Below the pieces are notes generated by a model. It was not told the DNA's origin. It made no database searches and saw nothing but the letters and a program-made list of their open reading frames with translations. Positions 1 to 10,934 of a DNA stretch of 64,000 nt are shown here, piece by piece (within the stretch, counting starts at the first letter, position 1; the number at the start of each line of letters is the position of its first letter). Position numbers and translations under genes: made by a program. The DNA comes from Zizania palustris (lineage: Eukaryota > Streptophyta > Magnoliopsida > Poales > Poaceae). The stretch is taken from the NCBI GenBank assembly GCA_019279435.1, contig JAAALK010000288.1, forward strand, positions 53,743,624 to 53,807,623. The letters run 5' to 3'.

Positions 1-72
1 ACACCTTCTGAGCCCTTTGAGTTCTTTGAGCCCTAGCCTCCACCTTTCCTCCAAAGTAATCCAGTGACTGCA

Positions 73-3000
73 ATGGCGAAAACCAAGGGTTCTGGAGCCC
101 CTTCGGCCTTGGCTCGGCAGCAGGCGGCTGTAGCAGCAGCGGCTGCGGCGTTGGTGACGGCGCCTCCAACATCTGCAACGACATCCATGGCGGCAGGAGG
201 GAGAAATCCCCAAAATGTTGATGATCAAAGTCTCTGCCCGCCATCAACGAAGTACCTGGACCAATCCTTTCAACTGGGATCTTCTACCTGCAAGAGGGAA
301 TCACTGGCAATCGCAGTAGAAGGGAGGATTAGCACCGGAGTTATGATTCGCAAGCCTGGAAAAGAACTCATCTCGTCGCCAAGGCCTGGAGAAGTGGTCG
401 TCTTCGAAGCCTTCTTCGAAGCCGGTTTAGGCCTTCCAGCAGTGGACTTCTTGGCGGAGGTACTCGATTTATTCCATGTCACCCTTCCTCAACTGTCTCC
501 GAACGCAGTAGCTCATTTGGCTATCTTCGAATGGGCATTGAGAGCCGAAGGCTGTGAGGGAAGAGCAGAAATCTTCGCTGCGTTACACAGAGCTTTGTGC
601 CAGCCAAAAACCTTCGTAGGCCCCGGAGGTGAAAAAGTAGTAGTAGCCTTCGGAAGTATCAACTTTAGGCTTCGGGACAAATATGCCCTTCAAATTCCTG
701 CTAAGGCCATCAATGCTAGATGGTATACTGACTGGGTCATGAGGTGGTTTTATGCCGAAGTTGGGGCGAGCAATCCTCTGGCCGGACCTCTGAAAGAAAT
801 CCAATTCTGGAAGGAAGCCTTAGTGCAACCAGACCAAGGTCAGCTTGAAGCTCGCCTCAGCCTACTTCAGAAAATTAGTCGGAGGTTGAGCATGCGAGAC
901 TTAGCCGAAGAATTCCTTGGGTTACAAATCTCTCCGCTTATGGCCAACTGGCCTATCATCTTCGAAGAGGATTCAGAAGGCGGTCTCCGAAAGATCACTT
1001 CGACTTCGAGCCCTGCAGGTAACTTCGAAGACAACATGTATTATGCATATTCATTCGAAGAAAAACTAACTTGATTCATTTTTTAGCTTCTTCAGCCCCT
1101 GTTACTTCGGAGCAAATCGTAAGGGCTTCGGAGAAGATTTTGGGTGCTCCAACTCCGACCGAAAAAGAATGGAGAATCAAGTTGGTCGGGAGTTGGGAGA
1201 GATTTAACAGAGTGTGGGGAATGTTGGAAATCACTCCGCCCCCTCTGATGGATTGGGTGCCTTCGGAGAAAGGACCCAAAAAGAGGAAAGCCGAAGCTGG
1301 GACTTCGAGTTCTGCTAAAACTCCGGTGAAGAAGGTGGCTCGAAAGCCAAAAAATCTTGCACCTTCGAATCCTGCACCTTCAAGCTCAAGGGCTTCAGTC
1401 TCTGACTCCCAAGAGGACGAAGGGAGGTTGCTTGTGCGTCTGATAGACGAAGATGAAACTCAAAGGACTGCACAAGCCGAAGTACCTGCGAACGTGCCGG
1501 AGTCCCGAGATAATCTTGAACAACCACGGACTTCGGCAGTTCAGGAAGATATATCTCAGGACGAAGTTCCTGTGAATGAAAGTGGGGTCGAAGTCACTAT
1601 GGCTTCGATTCCTGAAGAGGTAACAAGGACTGCTCAGGATGATGCTCCTGCAGTCGAAGACTTAACGGCTGATTCGGACGAAGATCTCACCTTCGATCCG
1701 CCGAACAGTCCGATGATTACTCCTCTGCAAAATGTCGAAGGTAGACTTCGAATAACTCTTTCATGTTTATTTTGTGTATTTATATAATGTATAATACTTT
1801 ATTTTTTACAGAGTCCACTCCTGTGGAAGAAGTCCGACAGGAAGAAATAATTCCTGGACCTTCGACGACTTCGGAGCCAACCCAGAGAGTTACTCAAATG
1901 GGACCTGGAAGAGGTAAAAGGAATATAGAACCCCTCCCTGCTGCGAGTTCCGGATCAACTCCGTCTGATTCAACAGACGAGAGCCAATCTTCCGGGGAGG
2001 GCCAGTCTCCAGAGGCTCCGAAGACCACAAGCCAACGCTCCGGTCCTTCGCTGGACGAAGATGACCAACAGGCAATAAGTATGCTCCCCCTGCTAGCTCC
2101 TTTCTTAGGGCAAACAACTAGTCTTCGGACTTTGCTCGGGCCTTTGGATCGAGCTAGCCGTGACATAGGGGAGACCAACTTAGTAGCCATTTTGAGCAAG
2201 GCGGACAGACGAAGCTTAATGTTGCTATAGAACGTGCAGCCTACCAGGTACGAAGCACTTGCGAAATAACATAGAATTCGACTACGAATAAATATTTACC
2301 TTAGTTTTTTATTTTTGCAGCAAATTGTCTTGGCCCGAGCTGCGAATATATCTAATGACGAAGAGATCGCTCGTCTTCGGGAGGAAAACAACGTCCTTCA
2401 AAGGAATCTTAGCATCTCCGAAAGTCGAGTGGTTCAGATGGACAATATAGTGTCAACAGAGCAAAGGGCCAGACAAGGTTTGGAGGCTGCGAATAAAGAG
2501 CTCGAAGCAGAAAAAATTGTGCTTCGAGCAGAAGTTGAAAAGTTGTGGGCGGAGCACGCTACTGCGGGGACCGAACTTGTCAGACTCCAAGAGGAAGCTA
2601 GCCAGCTGCTGAACCAAAAGAATATTTTGACCACTGAAAATGCTAGACTTTCTGGGGTTCTGGGAGACGTAACTTCGACGAAGGACGCGCTGAACGAAGA
2701 TAAGCTTAAGTCTGAGAAGGTGGCTGTGGAAGTTATGAATCAGCTGTTAGGTGTCCTAGAGTACTTCGGTACTACTGGGACACTTCCTTCTGATGATAAC
2801 ATCACTCTTCTGCGCCGGTTGAAAAGGATCCAAGGAGTGGCGAAGCAGATGAAGACAGCGGGTATTAGATACGGAGAACTCTCCGGACAAGTGTCTGCTG
2901 TCGGCCTAATTCGCTACTACGAAGATCTGGGCCGATCGATAACTCCGGACGCAGGAGGGGGCCCAATTACCTTCGATGATGAGCGACTGCTAACTCCTTC

Positions 3001-3715
3001 CGAAGGTGTGGCTGCTGCCTGGCGAGCCTTCCAAACTTCATGGAGAGCCGAAGGTTGTTCTGCGATCAAGGCTTGGATCGACGAAGGTCAACGCCAGAAG
3101 CAAGTTCGGACCCAAGCTTCAAGTAGTCAGCCTCCTCCGAACCCGCAGGTTTAGAAATACCTTAGGATTTTTGGCTATGTAAAGCTTTATGCTTATAAAC
3201 ATTTGTCAATGAAAATTTGTTTATCATATTTTTAGGCTTTACCTCAAACGGAAGATATCGAAGTGTTAGACCTTAACGACGAAGTTCGCTCATTATGGAC
3301 CACCTTCGATCTTCTAAAAGCTTATAAACGTCCTCGATTTCTAGTTCCTCGAGATAGCTCCGGTGCAATTACGCCCGAAGTAAGCAAAGATATACTATCT
3401 TATACTAAAGAGGAAGAAAAAGAGGTTAACTTGGACACTTCATCTTCTGAAGACGTTATATGGTCCGAAGACGAAGATGAAGTTCGAAGTAAAAAGCCTG
3501 AAGAACTTGGAAGCTGGGAAAGGAGCCCTGAACGGCTTCGAACTTGGGCCGAGCTTCAACAAGAACAGAAGGATTTTAGAGCTTCGAAGGGGGGCAAGAG
3601 AGTTAAACGCAAAGTTGTTAGAACTCCCGGCGCTGGAACTAGTCGTTCCAACCCTAGCTCTAGAGACCGAAGAGGTCTTCGATTCCTTCTTGGTATAGAT
3701 ACCAATTTTTCATGA
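73..3715 (+). CDS. Five-exon antisense TE gene (aORF), 'putative gypsy type transposon' domain plus coiled coil
   Basis: Exons read by eye: 73-1018, 1087-1740, 1812-2247, 2321-3148, 3236-3715; every intron is GT-AG with a T-rich acceptor and the frames join. About 1,110 residues. Exon 1 encodes the domain I know as Transposase_28 / putative gypsy type transposon (key string EAFFEAGLGLP, then QLSPNAVA). Exons 2-3 are acidic, Ser/Pro-rich linker. Exon 4 is a long coiled coil (REENNVLQRN onward). Exon 5 is acidic then basic (KGGKRVKRK). One apparent 1 bp deletion near 2215-2222 shifts exon 3; after it the other frame continues correctly to the donor at 2248. The ATG at 73 is preferred over upstream GTG because the sister copies start at the same MxKTKGSG. 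Function unknown; such ORFs are known from Tat-lineage elements, antisense to gag-pol. Confidence 0.7.
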
Positions 3716-4087
3716 TGTAATCTGTAAACACATTCGTTTGAATAATGAATACCGATTTAAAATTGTCTCCATATTTACTAGCCCCTCTTTGGGTATAAGC
3801 AACTTCGAACTGTATTCAAAGATGGTTATGCGCAAAGAAAAAACTTCGGAGTACAATTTTTTAGGGGTTCGGAGCCTCTCTGCAATTTAAAGATTTTTTA
3901 AAATCTTATAAAATGTCTTCGACTATTTGTAGTCTGAAGAATGGCAACTTAGTACTTTTGTTTTTTGAAAGAAATCACTTGAGATAACTTTCAAGATACC
4001 TTAGTATCTTAGATAATTTGTCACTTTGGACTATGCTAACAGACATTCGAAGCTCATGGCTCAAACTCTGTTTTGCTTTAGCCACCT
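3716..4087. other. Non-coding stretch between aORF stop and LTR relic
   Basis: AT-rich sequence with no usable ORF. It probably contains the 3' UTR of the aORF. I see no gag or primer-site remnant in it. Confidence 0.4.
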
Positions 4088-4446
4088 TGTATTCGGTCCC
4101 TATTACAGGGTGAAATGGGGGGTATTTATAGGCCCAAATATTAAGGAAAAGACCTATTTACCCCTCTATTACAACCGACATAGTGGAAACTATTCGGTAC
4201 CCTTGATAGGGCTAAAATGGTAAAAGACTAATCTAATAATATAAAAGATAAATCTTCCATCTTAGCTGGCAATAAAGATCTTGAAAAGCCTTAGTTCGAA
4301 GATGTACTCCGAACTAATGCCTATCTTCGTACTTCGAGCTTGACTCAGGGTATCTTCGAAGATGGACGTCTTAAACCTTCGAATCCATTATCGGCTTTTG
4401 TGCTGTTACGGCAATAACCCTGAAGATGGGATATTTTCCCCCAACA
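4088..4446 (-). repeat. Partial LTR (U3 side) of the Tat-like element, reverse complement
   Basis: Aligns by eye to the reverse complement of the first about 360 bp of the LTR at 48610, including the TATTTATAGGCCC TATA segment and the AGATATTTTCCCCC-like end. The R/U5 part (about 4020-4087) no longer matches. Confidence 0.7.
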
Positions 4447-4969
4447 CACTCCAAGAGACTCTCTATTTCAACTCTAAAAAAATTACTCCTCACTTTAAAA
4501 ATCCCAAAATATTTTGAAAGATTTGATTTCTTTTTGAAATCCCAATTTCTAACATTAGAAAGCCAAAATTATAAAATCAAATTCTATAATTTTTTAATAT
4601 ATATTTCTTATTTTCTTTACATTTTTATTTCTCTTGATTTTTTCCTTTTCTCTCTTCTTTTTCTTTCTTTCTCTAGTTTTCTTCTTCCTAGGCGTGACCC
4701 CTTTTTTCTTTCTTTCTTTCTTTGTTTGGTTTTCTTCTTCCTAGGCACGGCCACCTGTGTGTGGGGTGATGCCGGCTTGAGTGCGACCTCCTAGGCATGG
4801 GGCTAGCAAGAGGCAGCGCTGGCTTGGGCACAACGCCAACCAACAGTGGGGCGGCGAGACAACATTGACCTAGGTGAGGGACAACGCCGACGGTGGGGCA
4901 GCGCCGAGGGTAGGGAAACATGGGCTTAGGTGCCTAGCAAGGCACCTCCGCAGGTGCACACACAGATAG
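4447..4969. other. Unassigned flank of the copia insertion, pyrimidine-rich
   Basis: AT-rich with a CTTT/TTCT-rich tract around 4615-4735 and a GC-rich tail. Open frames here are low-complexity (Phe/Leu/Ser) and I do not call a gene. The last five bases (4965-4969, GATAG) are the target-site duplication of the next element. Confidence 0.4.
4965..4969. other. Target-site duplication (left) of the composite copia element
   Basis: GATAG, repeated exactly at 31514-31518. Confidence 0.9.
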
Positions 4970-6927
4970 TGAGAAACCAAGGGTTGGTTTCGGAGTTTGT
5001 GATGAGTGATTGATAGATTTTATCCTCTGATTCGAAGGGGTCCCTCCGAAGGGGTTCGGAGGTTGTTTCACCGAAGGGTGCGGTGGGTCTGTTTTGCTGC
5101 GGCTGTTGCAGCGGAGTGTGCCTATCAGAGGGGTCCGACGGTACACGATGACTAACTGTACCGAAGGGTTCGATACTTTGGGCGGTACACTGGAGTGTGT
5201 GCCGAAGGTTGTTTACCCGGAGAGGTCTCCGGGGTACTAGATACACTTGTCTGTCTATGGTGCACAGGTGACTTCGGAGGCGACGGACGGTTCGCAGTAA
5301 GTGAACCTAGGTCAAGCATGAGGCTTGATGCCAGGCGAGCAGGGAGCTCGGTCATAGAGGCTGCGAAGGGGTTGAGGTCGGACATCGGGTCGAGGTGCAC
5401 CAGACAAAGGCAGAGAGTGTGGAGCATGGCTCCGGGTGAAGGTACTCCGAGACGAAGTCCTCAGAGGCGAGGCACTTCGAAGTGTACTCCGAATGGAGTG
5501 ACTTCGGAGTATGGTGGACAAAGTCCTCAGCAATGAGGCAAGGTGTTCGAAGTGTGCTCCGAAGGGATGCACTCGAAGGTATACCCGACGGAGGTCTCAG
5601 AAGTCGAGGTGCATCGAAGGCATGGTCCGGGTGAGGTTCGTCGAGGAGTGTGATCAGGGAGAGACACTGCAACGAAGTGCTCATGGAATGATTCATGCGG
5701 AGGCCTTGGACGAAGGAGGGACTTCGAAGGGTGGTACTCTGAAGGTGGGGCTTCAGAGTGTTGCTGACTTGAGGTACTTCGGCCATGCATGACTTCGGTA
5801 CACGGGCTGACGGAGTTCGAGCTGGGAGAATCTACGAAGCCATGGTGGTCCACTCCGGAGGTGATGGCGCAAAGGCTCAAGGGCTTTGATGGCTTCGGCT
5901 CAAAACCATCACTGTATCGAATGCTGACTTCGGTGAAGCGAAGGCCGTCAAGCTCAAGGCTTCGCACCGAAGCTACCGCACCCCTCGCGTAGGAAGGGGG
6001 CTTCAGAAGAATCCAAGACTGCAAAGGCTGACCGTGTCTGCTCTGCAAAAGCTGATGATGTCTCCTCTGCAAAGCTCACAAAAGAAGCCTCCAAATAAAG
6101 TAGACTACTAGCTGTACCCCCTTGTTCTGATGAGACAAAACCAGTGTAAACCCTAGGGGTAAAGTAGTCTATTCACAGGGCTAAATAGTGCCTATAAATA
6201 GTGGAGGCTAGCTAGGTCATGGTAACACTTTGAGCAGCCATTGTAGAACTCCTGTGCTAGCCGCCACACTCTCTGTATTCATCCTGTGAGTTCATTTTGT
6301 GTTCCCTGTTCATGAAATGAAGTTTTGATTCTGTCTTTCTTTCACTGCTTGAATTTGTATCGTGTGTGAGAGGTGTGTGAGGTTTTCTGGAGAGGTGTGT
6401 GAGAGGTCTGTTCCTGTGAAGTGTGTGTTTTTCAGTGTCTGTTCGCTCTGTGTAAACTAGAGGCAAGACCCCTCTAATTACTAGCGAAGCACTGTTCGAA
6501 CCGTTTTCTTCCCTTGTCGAAGTCCTCGGCGAAGTGTGTTCAGTGTGCGTTTAGACCTCCAAAGTGCGAAGCCTAGTACCAGTTGCTAGCGCTGAGTATT
6601 TTGTCGAAGTCCTCAGAGGAAAGTCTGCTCTTGCGAAGGGTGAAGTGCGAAGCCAGCTCGAAGGCACCCAATGTGCGGAGCCTGCACTAACTTAGCAGAG
6701 CTGAATCTTCGGGGTTGTGGGTGGAGCGAAGTTTTCTTGGCTTCGAACTTTTGCTCCTTGCGAAGCCTGATTTCGGAGCTGTAAAATACCTCTGAACCTG
6801 AACTTCGAAGGGTGTGTTCGAAGCCTGTTCCGCAGAAGACAAAATTAAAACAGAAGGCTATTTTTAGTTTGAAATTTTAAAAGCTCCCATTCACCCCCCC
6901 CCTCTGGTCGTCGTTTCTGGTCTAACA
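4970..6927 (+). repeat. 5' LTR of composite copia element
   Basis: 1,958 bp, TG...CA ends, aligned along its length with 29527-31513. The 3' copy is about 30 bp longer because of an indel near 6370/30925, and many substitutions suggest the insertion is not recent. Contains a TATA box at 6193-6200. Long antisense open frames inside it are rejected as genes. Confidence 0.9.
6193..6200 (+). promoter_or_regulatory. TATA box in copia 5' LTR
   Basis: TATAAATA, conserved at 30749-30756 in the 3' LTR; the expected U3 promoter position upstream of R. Putative. Confidence 0.5.
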
Positions 6928-6929
6928 AT

Positions 6930-6941
6930 TGGTATTAGAGC
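6930..6941 (+). other. Primer binding site, tRNA-iMet type
   Basis: TGGTATTAGAGC, one base from the plant consensus TGGTATCAGAGC, two bases after the 5' LTR end. Confidence 0.85.
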
Positions 6942-6991
6942 GGGTTAAGATCACCAGTTGACCTTAACCGGTTTTGTGATCTGTTGGCGAC

Positions 6992-8800
6992 ATGGACAAA
7001 GTTAGTAAAATACCTCTATTCGATGGGACAGATTTTGCATACTGGAAGGTGCGCATGGAGGCTTACTTGCTAAGCCAAGGAAATGCAATTTGGGAGATTG
7101 TGGACTCACAATAATCCATCCCTGAAACTCGCACCTCTCAAACAGAGAAGGATCAGTATAATGCCAACTCCAAGGCTAGAAATATATTGTTCATTGGTTT
7201 GAGTAGAAGTGAGTTTGATAGGGTGCAGCACCTTAGGACAGCTAGGGAGATTTGGACTACACTCACTATTTTTCATGAGGGCTCTACACAGATTAAGGCC
7301 AGGCGCCAAAGCACATACAATCAACAGTATCAGCTGTTTGTGCAGGCACCTAGTGAATCTATAGATGCCATGTTTTCTCGCTTTGATGTGATAGTGAGTA
7401 ACTTGCGGTCCAACGGGACGCTTGCTTACAATGATCATGATAGGGCTACCAAGCTTCTCTATGCTCTTGATCATAGCATATGGGAAGTAAAGATATCCAG
7501 CATTGAGGAGTCCGCAGGTTATGACACATTGACCTGTGATGAGCTCTTCAGCGAGCTGAAATCCACAGAGATTGCCACGACATCTCTTCCAGTGCATAGG
7601 AACTCCTTGCCACAGCCATTGGCACTGGTTTCCAGCACTAGCCGTGGCACCACTGCAGAACCAAACACATCTAGCACTTGTGTTCTTGCAGATGGTTTTG
7701 CTTTGTCCTCCCTGGTCTCCGTCACTAAGGAGAAGGTGGATACTCTGGATGATGATGAGCTTGCTCTCATTGCCAGAAGGTTCACCCATTTTCACCATGA
7801 GAGATGAGATCAGAGGAGAAGTGGTTTTAGTGGTTGTTTTGAGTGTGGAGACACTTCTCACATCAAGGCCAACTGTCCTAAACTCAAGAAGAGAGATGAG
7901 AGTGAGCGCCCCAAATACCACAAAAAGGAGAGGAAGCCTTTTGTGAAGGGCAAGCGCGGCAAGGTGGCTAAGAGGGTAGCCAAAGCCGCTTCCAGAGCTT
8001 TTGTTGCTGCTCTCAGCGACATTGACACTTCCTCAACTGAGGAATCGAGCTCTGATGAGGAGGAGGAGTCTCCAAGGAAGGATGAGAAGAAGGACAAGAA
8101 AGGACGAGATTTCACCGGCCTTTGCTTCATGGCCGACAGCGATCACAGCGGCGATGAGCCTGACTCATCTGAGGTACCTCTATTTTATGACCAGCTTTCA
8201 ATTAAATTAGATGAACTGAATGAAGTAGTTCTTGGTCATGATAGGTTGCTTGTGTAAGCCGCTAGAGATAGAAAAGACCTTAGACTTAGGCTAGAATCTG
8301 TTTCTACTGATTATGTCATGCTTAAGTCTAGGATTAATGATGCTGAATGTGAATCTTGTACTGTTGTCATGGGTGAGCTTGCTCAGTTGCGTTCTATACA
8401 TGCTCAAACTCTATCTGAGCTTGAGACTGCACAGAAGCAGCTTTTGTTGGTTGATTCTAGTCCTCATGATATAATTGAATGCATGAACTGCCCCTTATTA
8501 CGTGAGAGCATTAATTTACATGATAAGCATGTTCAGGACTTAGAGGCTAGATTGGAGAGGGCCGGTAGTTCTAAGGATGTGCAACCTGTGTGTGACACTT
8601 GCATAACCCTTAAGGACTAGCTAGGCACTGTTAGAGAGCGAGCTGAAAACCTTATGACTGAGAATGAGTACCTTCTTTCTGTGGTTAACAAATGCACTTA
8701 GGGAAAGGGTAGGATGAACTTGCTCTTGGACAAGACCATGAGAGTGCCCCTAGGAGAGTTTTTCATTGTTCCTACTGTCAAAGGGCAGGTCACTTGGTTG
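6992..8800 (+). pseudogene. copia gag (UBN2-type) with coiled-coil/CxxC extension, broken by stops
   Basis: One frame runs from ATG 6992 to about 8750 and is interrupted only by stop codons at 7112, 7805, 8255, 8618 and 8699. Order: N-terminal FDGTDFAYWKVRM, UBN2/gag core (TAREIWTTL), CCHC knuckle CFECGDTSHIKANC near 7840, Lys/acidic Ser-rich segment, then coiled coil with CxxC pairs (CESC, CMNC, CDTC; 8318-8620). A second knuckle, CSYCQRAGHLVGC, lies at about 8768-8806 in another frame, so one frameshift lies near 8750. The sequence then runs straight into unrelated aORF DNA. Gag would form the particle that packages element RNA; this copy cannot encode it intact. Confidence 0.85.
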
Positions 8801-9532
8801 GGTGTCGGGGCTCGTCTTCACCATGCCTTCGCACCGGTAAGAGATGAGCGCGTTGGTACTCCGAAGGGGAGAGTTCGCGCGAACGGAGGTGTAGAACCAC
8901 TCTTGATCCCACCTCGAGTACCACTTGATGTTGGCAGCCCTCGCTGGAAAGGCATCCTGATACCCCCTCCAGAGCTGGAAGTTGGCGATGCCGAAGGCCA
9001 AAGCTTGCTTAATGCGGTATGTTCCCTCCCTCGGCTTCGGCTGGAAGTTGGCGTCATGGAGGGCTATGAAGACGTCGGCGTGCCCCTCGCAACCTTCGGC
9101 CCTCATGGCCCATTCAAACACCGCTAGCCTCGCCACGGCGTTAGGCGACAGTTGAGGAAGCTCGAGATTGTAGGCCTTCAAGACTTCGCTCAGCATCCCC
9201 ACAGTTGGCAATCCGAGGCCGGCTTCGAAGAAAGCCTCAAACAGTACCACTTCGTCAGCCCAAGGCCTCGGTATGGCCTCCGACTTCTCCGGCACCCGAA
9301 GCTGGATCTTCGGCGATATCTTCCCTGAGCAGGCCCTCCGGACAGACTCCTCTATCGAGATCGAAGCCCTCATCTCCAAGGTTTGCTCGAACTTATCTGA
9401 TGGTGACCGAAGATCCCTTGGCCCCAACTGCCTCGCTGTAGGCTTCGCCGCCACTACAGCTGCTGCCTGTGCTTGGGCGGAGCTCGCGCCCGAGCCCAAG
9501 GCCAAAGCCTTTGAAGCAACTTTCTTCGGCAT
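8800..9532 (-). CDS. aORF N-terminal fragment (Transposase_28 type), family 2
   Basis: Reads leftward from ATG 9532 (MPKKVASKALALG) for about 244 codons without a stop, then runs into copia DNA. Key strings are EAFFEAGLGLP and PQLSPNAVARL, the same domain as the gene at 73 but clearly diverged. It is better preserved than the matching part of the nested copy (22924 leftward). A TATA motif lies about 147 bp upstream. 3' truncated; function unknown. Confidence 0.65.
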
Positions 9533-9678
9533 TTTTGTGGAACTTAGATGTGAAGGGCGCTAAGGCTTGCGAAGTGGGCTCCGCGCGAAGCTAAGGATGG
9601 GGAGAAGAGAGCGAAGGATGCAAGGCATTGAGAAGAAAGCAAATGAGAGGTGTGTCGAAGCCGTGTGCGGTAAACCCC

Positions 9679-9686
9679 TATTTATA
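9679..9686 (-). promoter_or_regulatory. TATA box of the antisense gene
   Basis: Minus strand TATAAATA, about 147 bp upstream of the aORF ATG at 9532. The equivalent in the other family-2 copy (23070-23077) is mutated to GATAAATA. Confidence 0.5.
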
Positions 9687-9979
9687 GGCAGTAAAAATCC
9701 CGACAGTTCCCATGCCGAAGCCACAGATAGGTGGACCTCAAGCGAAGCTGAAGCAAACCGGCACACTGTAACGGTCAATTTTATAACCGTTGCAAGGTCA
9801 GCTGATCTCCCCAAGGTCGTTCTGACACCCGAGGTAGGCAATTATTAGCTGCGCAAGTCGAAGCTGCCTTCGGTCCAAGCTCCGAAGGCCTGTCTTCTCT
9901 GAAGTTACCATTTTTATTGTCATTTGTCCCAAGGGCGCACGCACCCCTTCGTCCCGAAGGCCTGCAGGCAAGGGGATAC

Positions 9980-10914
9980 TGTTGGGGGAATAAGTTTTCC
10001 TTTAACAGGGGCCAAATGACGTCAGCCTTCGGCCCGGAGCCCGACACTGTCGAAGCATGTCCCTATCTGGTGAAGTTATTTCTAAGTCTCAAGTTTCTTT
10101 TTGAAGCCCTCTGGAGCGAGGCCTCCGAACCCCTTTCGGAGTCATCCGGAGCGAAGCCTCCAAGTTCCCTTTGAAGTTTTCCAGAAGCCAAGTCTCAGGC
10201 TAGTTTCGGAGTTATCCTCTGGGCTAACTTCGGAGTTAACCACCGAGCTCTGTTCGGAGTTAACCTTCGAGCTCCTTTTGGAGCTCCCCAGAGCCAGTCT
10301 CCGGACCCTCAGCCGATTCGAAGATAAGTCTCCGAGAACCCAGTTCGGAGTTCGTTTCGGAGTATACTCCGAAGCCCACTTCGGAGTGTCCTTCGAATCC
10401 TTCTTCACAACCCCTGCCCGAAGAGCTCCGGCCCCTACTCCGAACCCAGAAAATATTTGTACTTCGCTACAGTGTAGAAGTCATACCAGGAGCCCCTATG
10501 CCCCTAGTATGTCATTTAGCTGGTCAAGAAGTGACATTTATCTGACACATCTGTAAGCTGTAAAGCACTTTGTACAGTAGACTAGCCTTTTTCCCTTTTT
10601 GCCCCTATAAAGCCTATGGCTTATAGAGGGCATTTAGGTCTTTTCCTTTGGCCTGCGTGCCTATAAAAGCAGGGCCAAGCCCTTGTACAGGAGGTAGGGC
10701 TCCTCCAGGGCCATGAGAGCCCCGGGATTCATTAGACTCCACCGAGGCATAATATGCCAAATCCACCACAAATTGGACGTAGGGCTATTATCCCTTAGAG
10801 GAGGTCCGAACCAGTATAAATCTTTTCTCCTTCTGAGAGAACCCTTCAAGGTTCATTTTACACACCATATACACATACAAAACCTGTGTTGTAGCTAACA
10901 CAATTGCTACAACA
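9980..10914 (+). repeat. Left LTR of nested Tat-like element
   Basis: 935 bp, near-identical over most of its length to 23372-24304, with several small differences near 10230-10330. TATA box TATAAAAG at 10662-10669. It serves as 3' LTR for the fragment on its left and 5' LTR for the element on its right. Confidence 0.9.
10662..10669 (+). promoter_or_regulatory. TATA box in family-2 LTR
   Basis: TATAAAAG, conserved at 24052-24059 in the right LTR. Putative promoter element. Confidence 0.5.
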
Positions 10915-10916
10915 GT

Positions 10917-10934
10917 TGGCACCGTCCGTGGGGA
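10917..10934 (+). other. Primer binding site of nested Tat-like element
   Basis: TGGCACCGTCCGTGGGGA, two bases after the LTR. It resembles the primer site of grass RIRE2-like elements; I do not assign the tRNA with confidence. Confidence 0.6.

Larger units (their letters stand above)
1..4446 (-). mobile_element. Reverse-oriented Tat-like non-autonomous LTR element, cut by the window edge
   Basis: The stretch holds an antisense gene (aORF) on the plus strand followed by a reverse-complement LTR ending in TTTTCCCCCAACA at 4446. This is the same family as the complete element at 48610-54110: the proteins and the U3 half of the LTR match. Read in element orientation, the 5' LTR is at the right and the 3' LTR lies beyond base 1. 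No sense gag can be seen between the aORF end (3715) and the LTR (4088), so gag, primer site and R/U5 appear deleted. Family assignment to the Ty3/gypsy Tat group is from the aORF type and the GGGGCTAC-TGTTGGGG junction seen in the sister copy. Confidence 0.75.
8800..9979 (+). mobile_element. 3' fragment of a Tat-like non-autonomous element (family 2)
   Basis: The left break is about 8800, inside the copia gag knuckle. From there sequence matches 22190-23371 of the nested element: aORF start, its upstream region, then the GGGGATAC purine-rich end abutting the LTR at 9980. The 5' part of this element is absent. With the LTR and primer site that follow, the order is internal-LTR-internal, a recombination or deletion product. 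Confidence 0.75.

Noticed and set aside
4426..4794. 122-codon Phe/Leu/Ser frame
   Set aside because: Product of a pyrimidine-rich tract; low complexity, no homology recognised.
5352..6072. Long minus-strand open frames inside the copia LTR (also 29942-30694 in the other LTR, 250 codons)
   Set aside because: The two LTRs carry different break points, composition is CGAAG-driven, no domain is recognisable, and LTRs of this type are non-coding.
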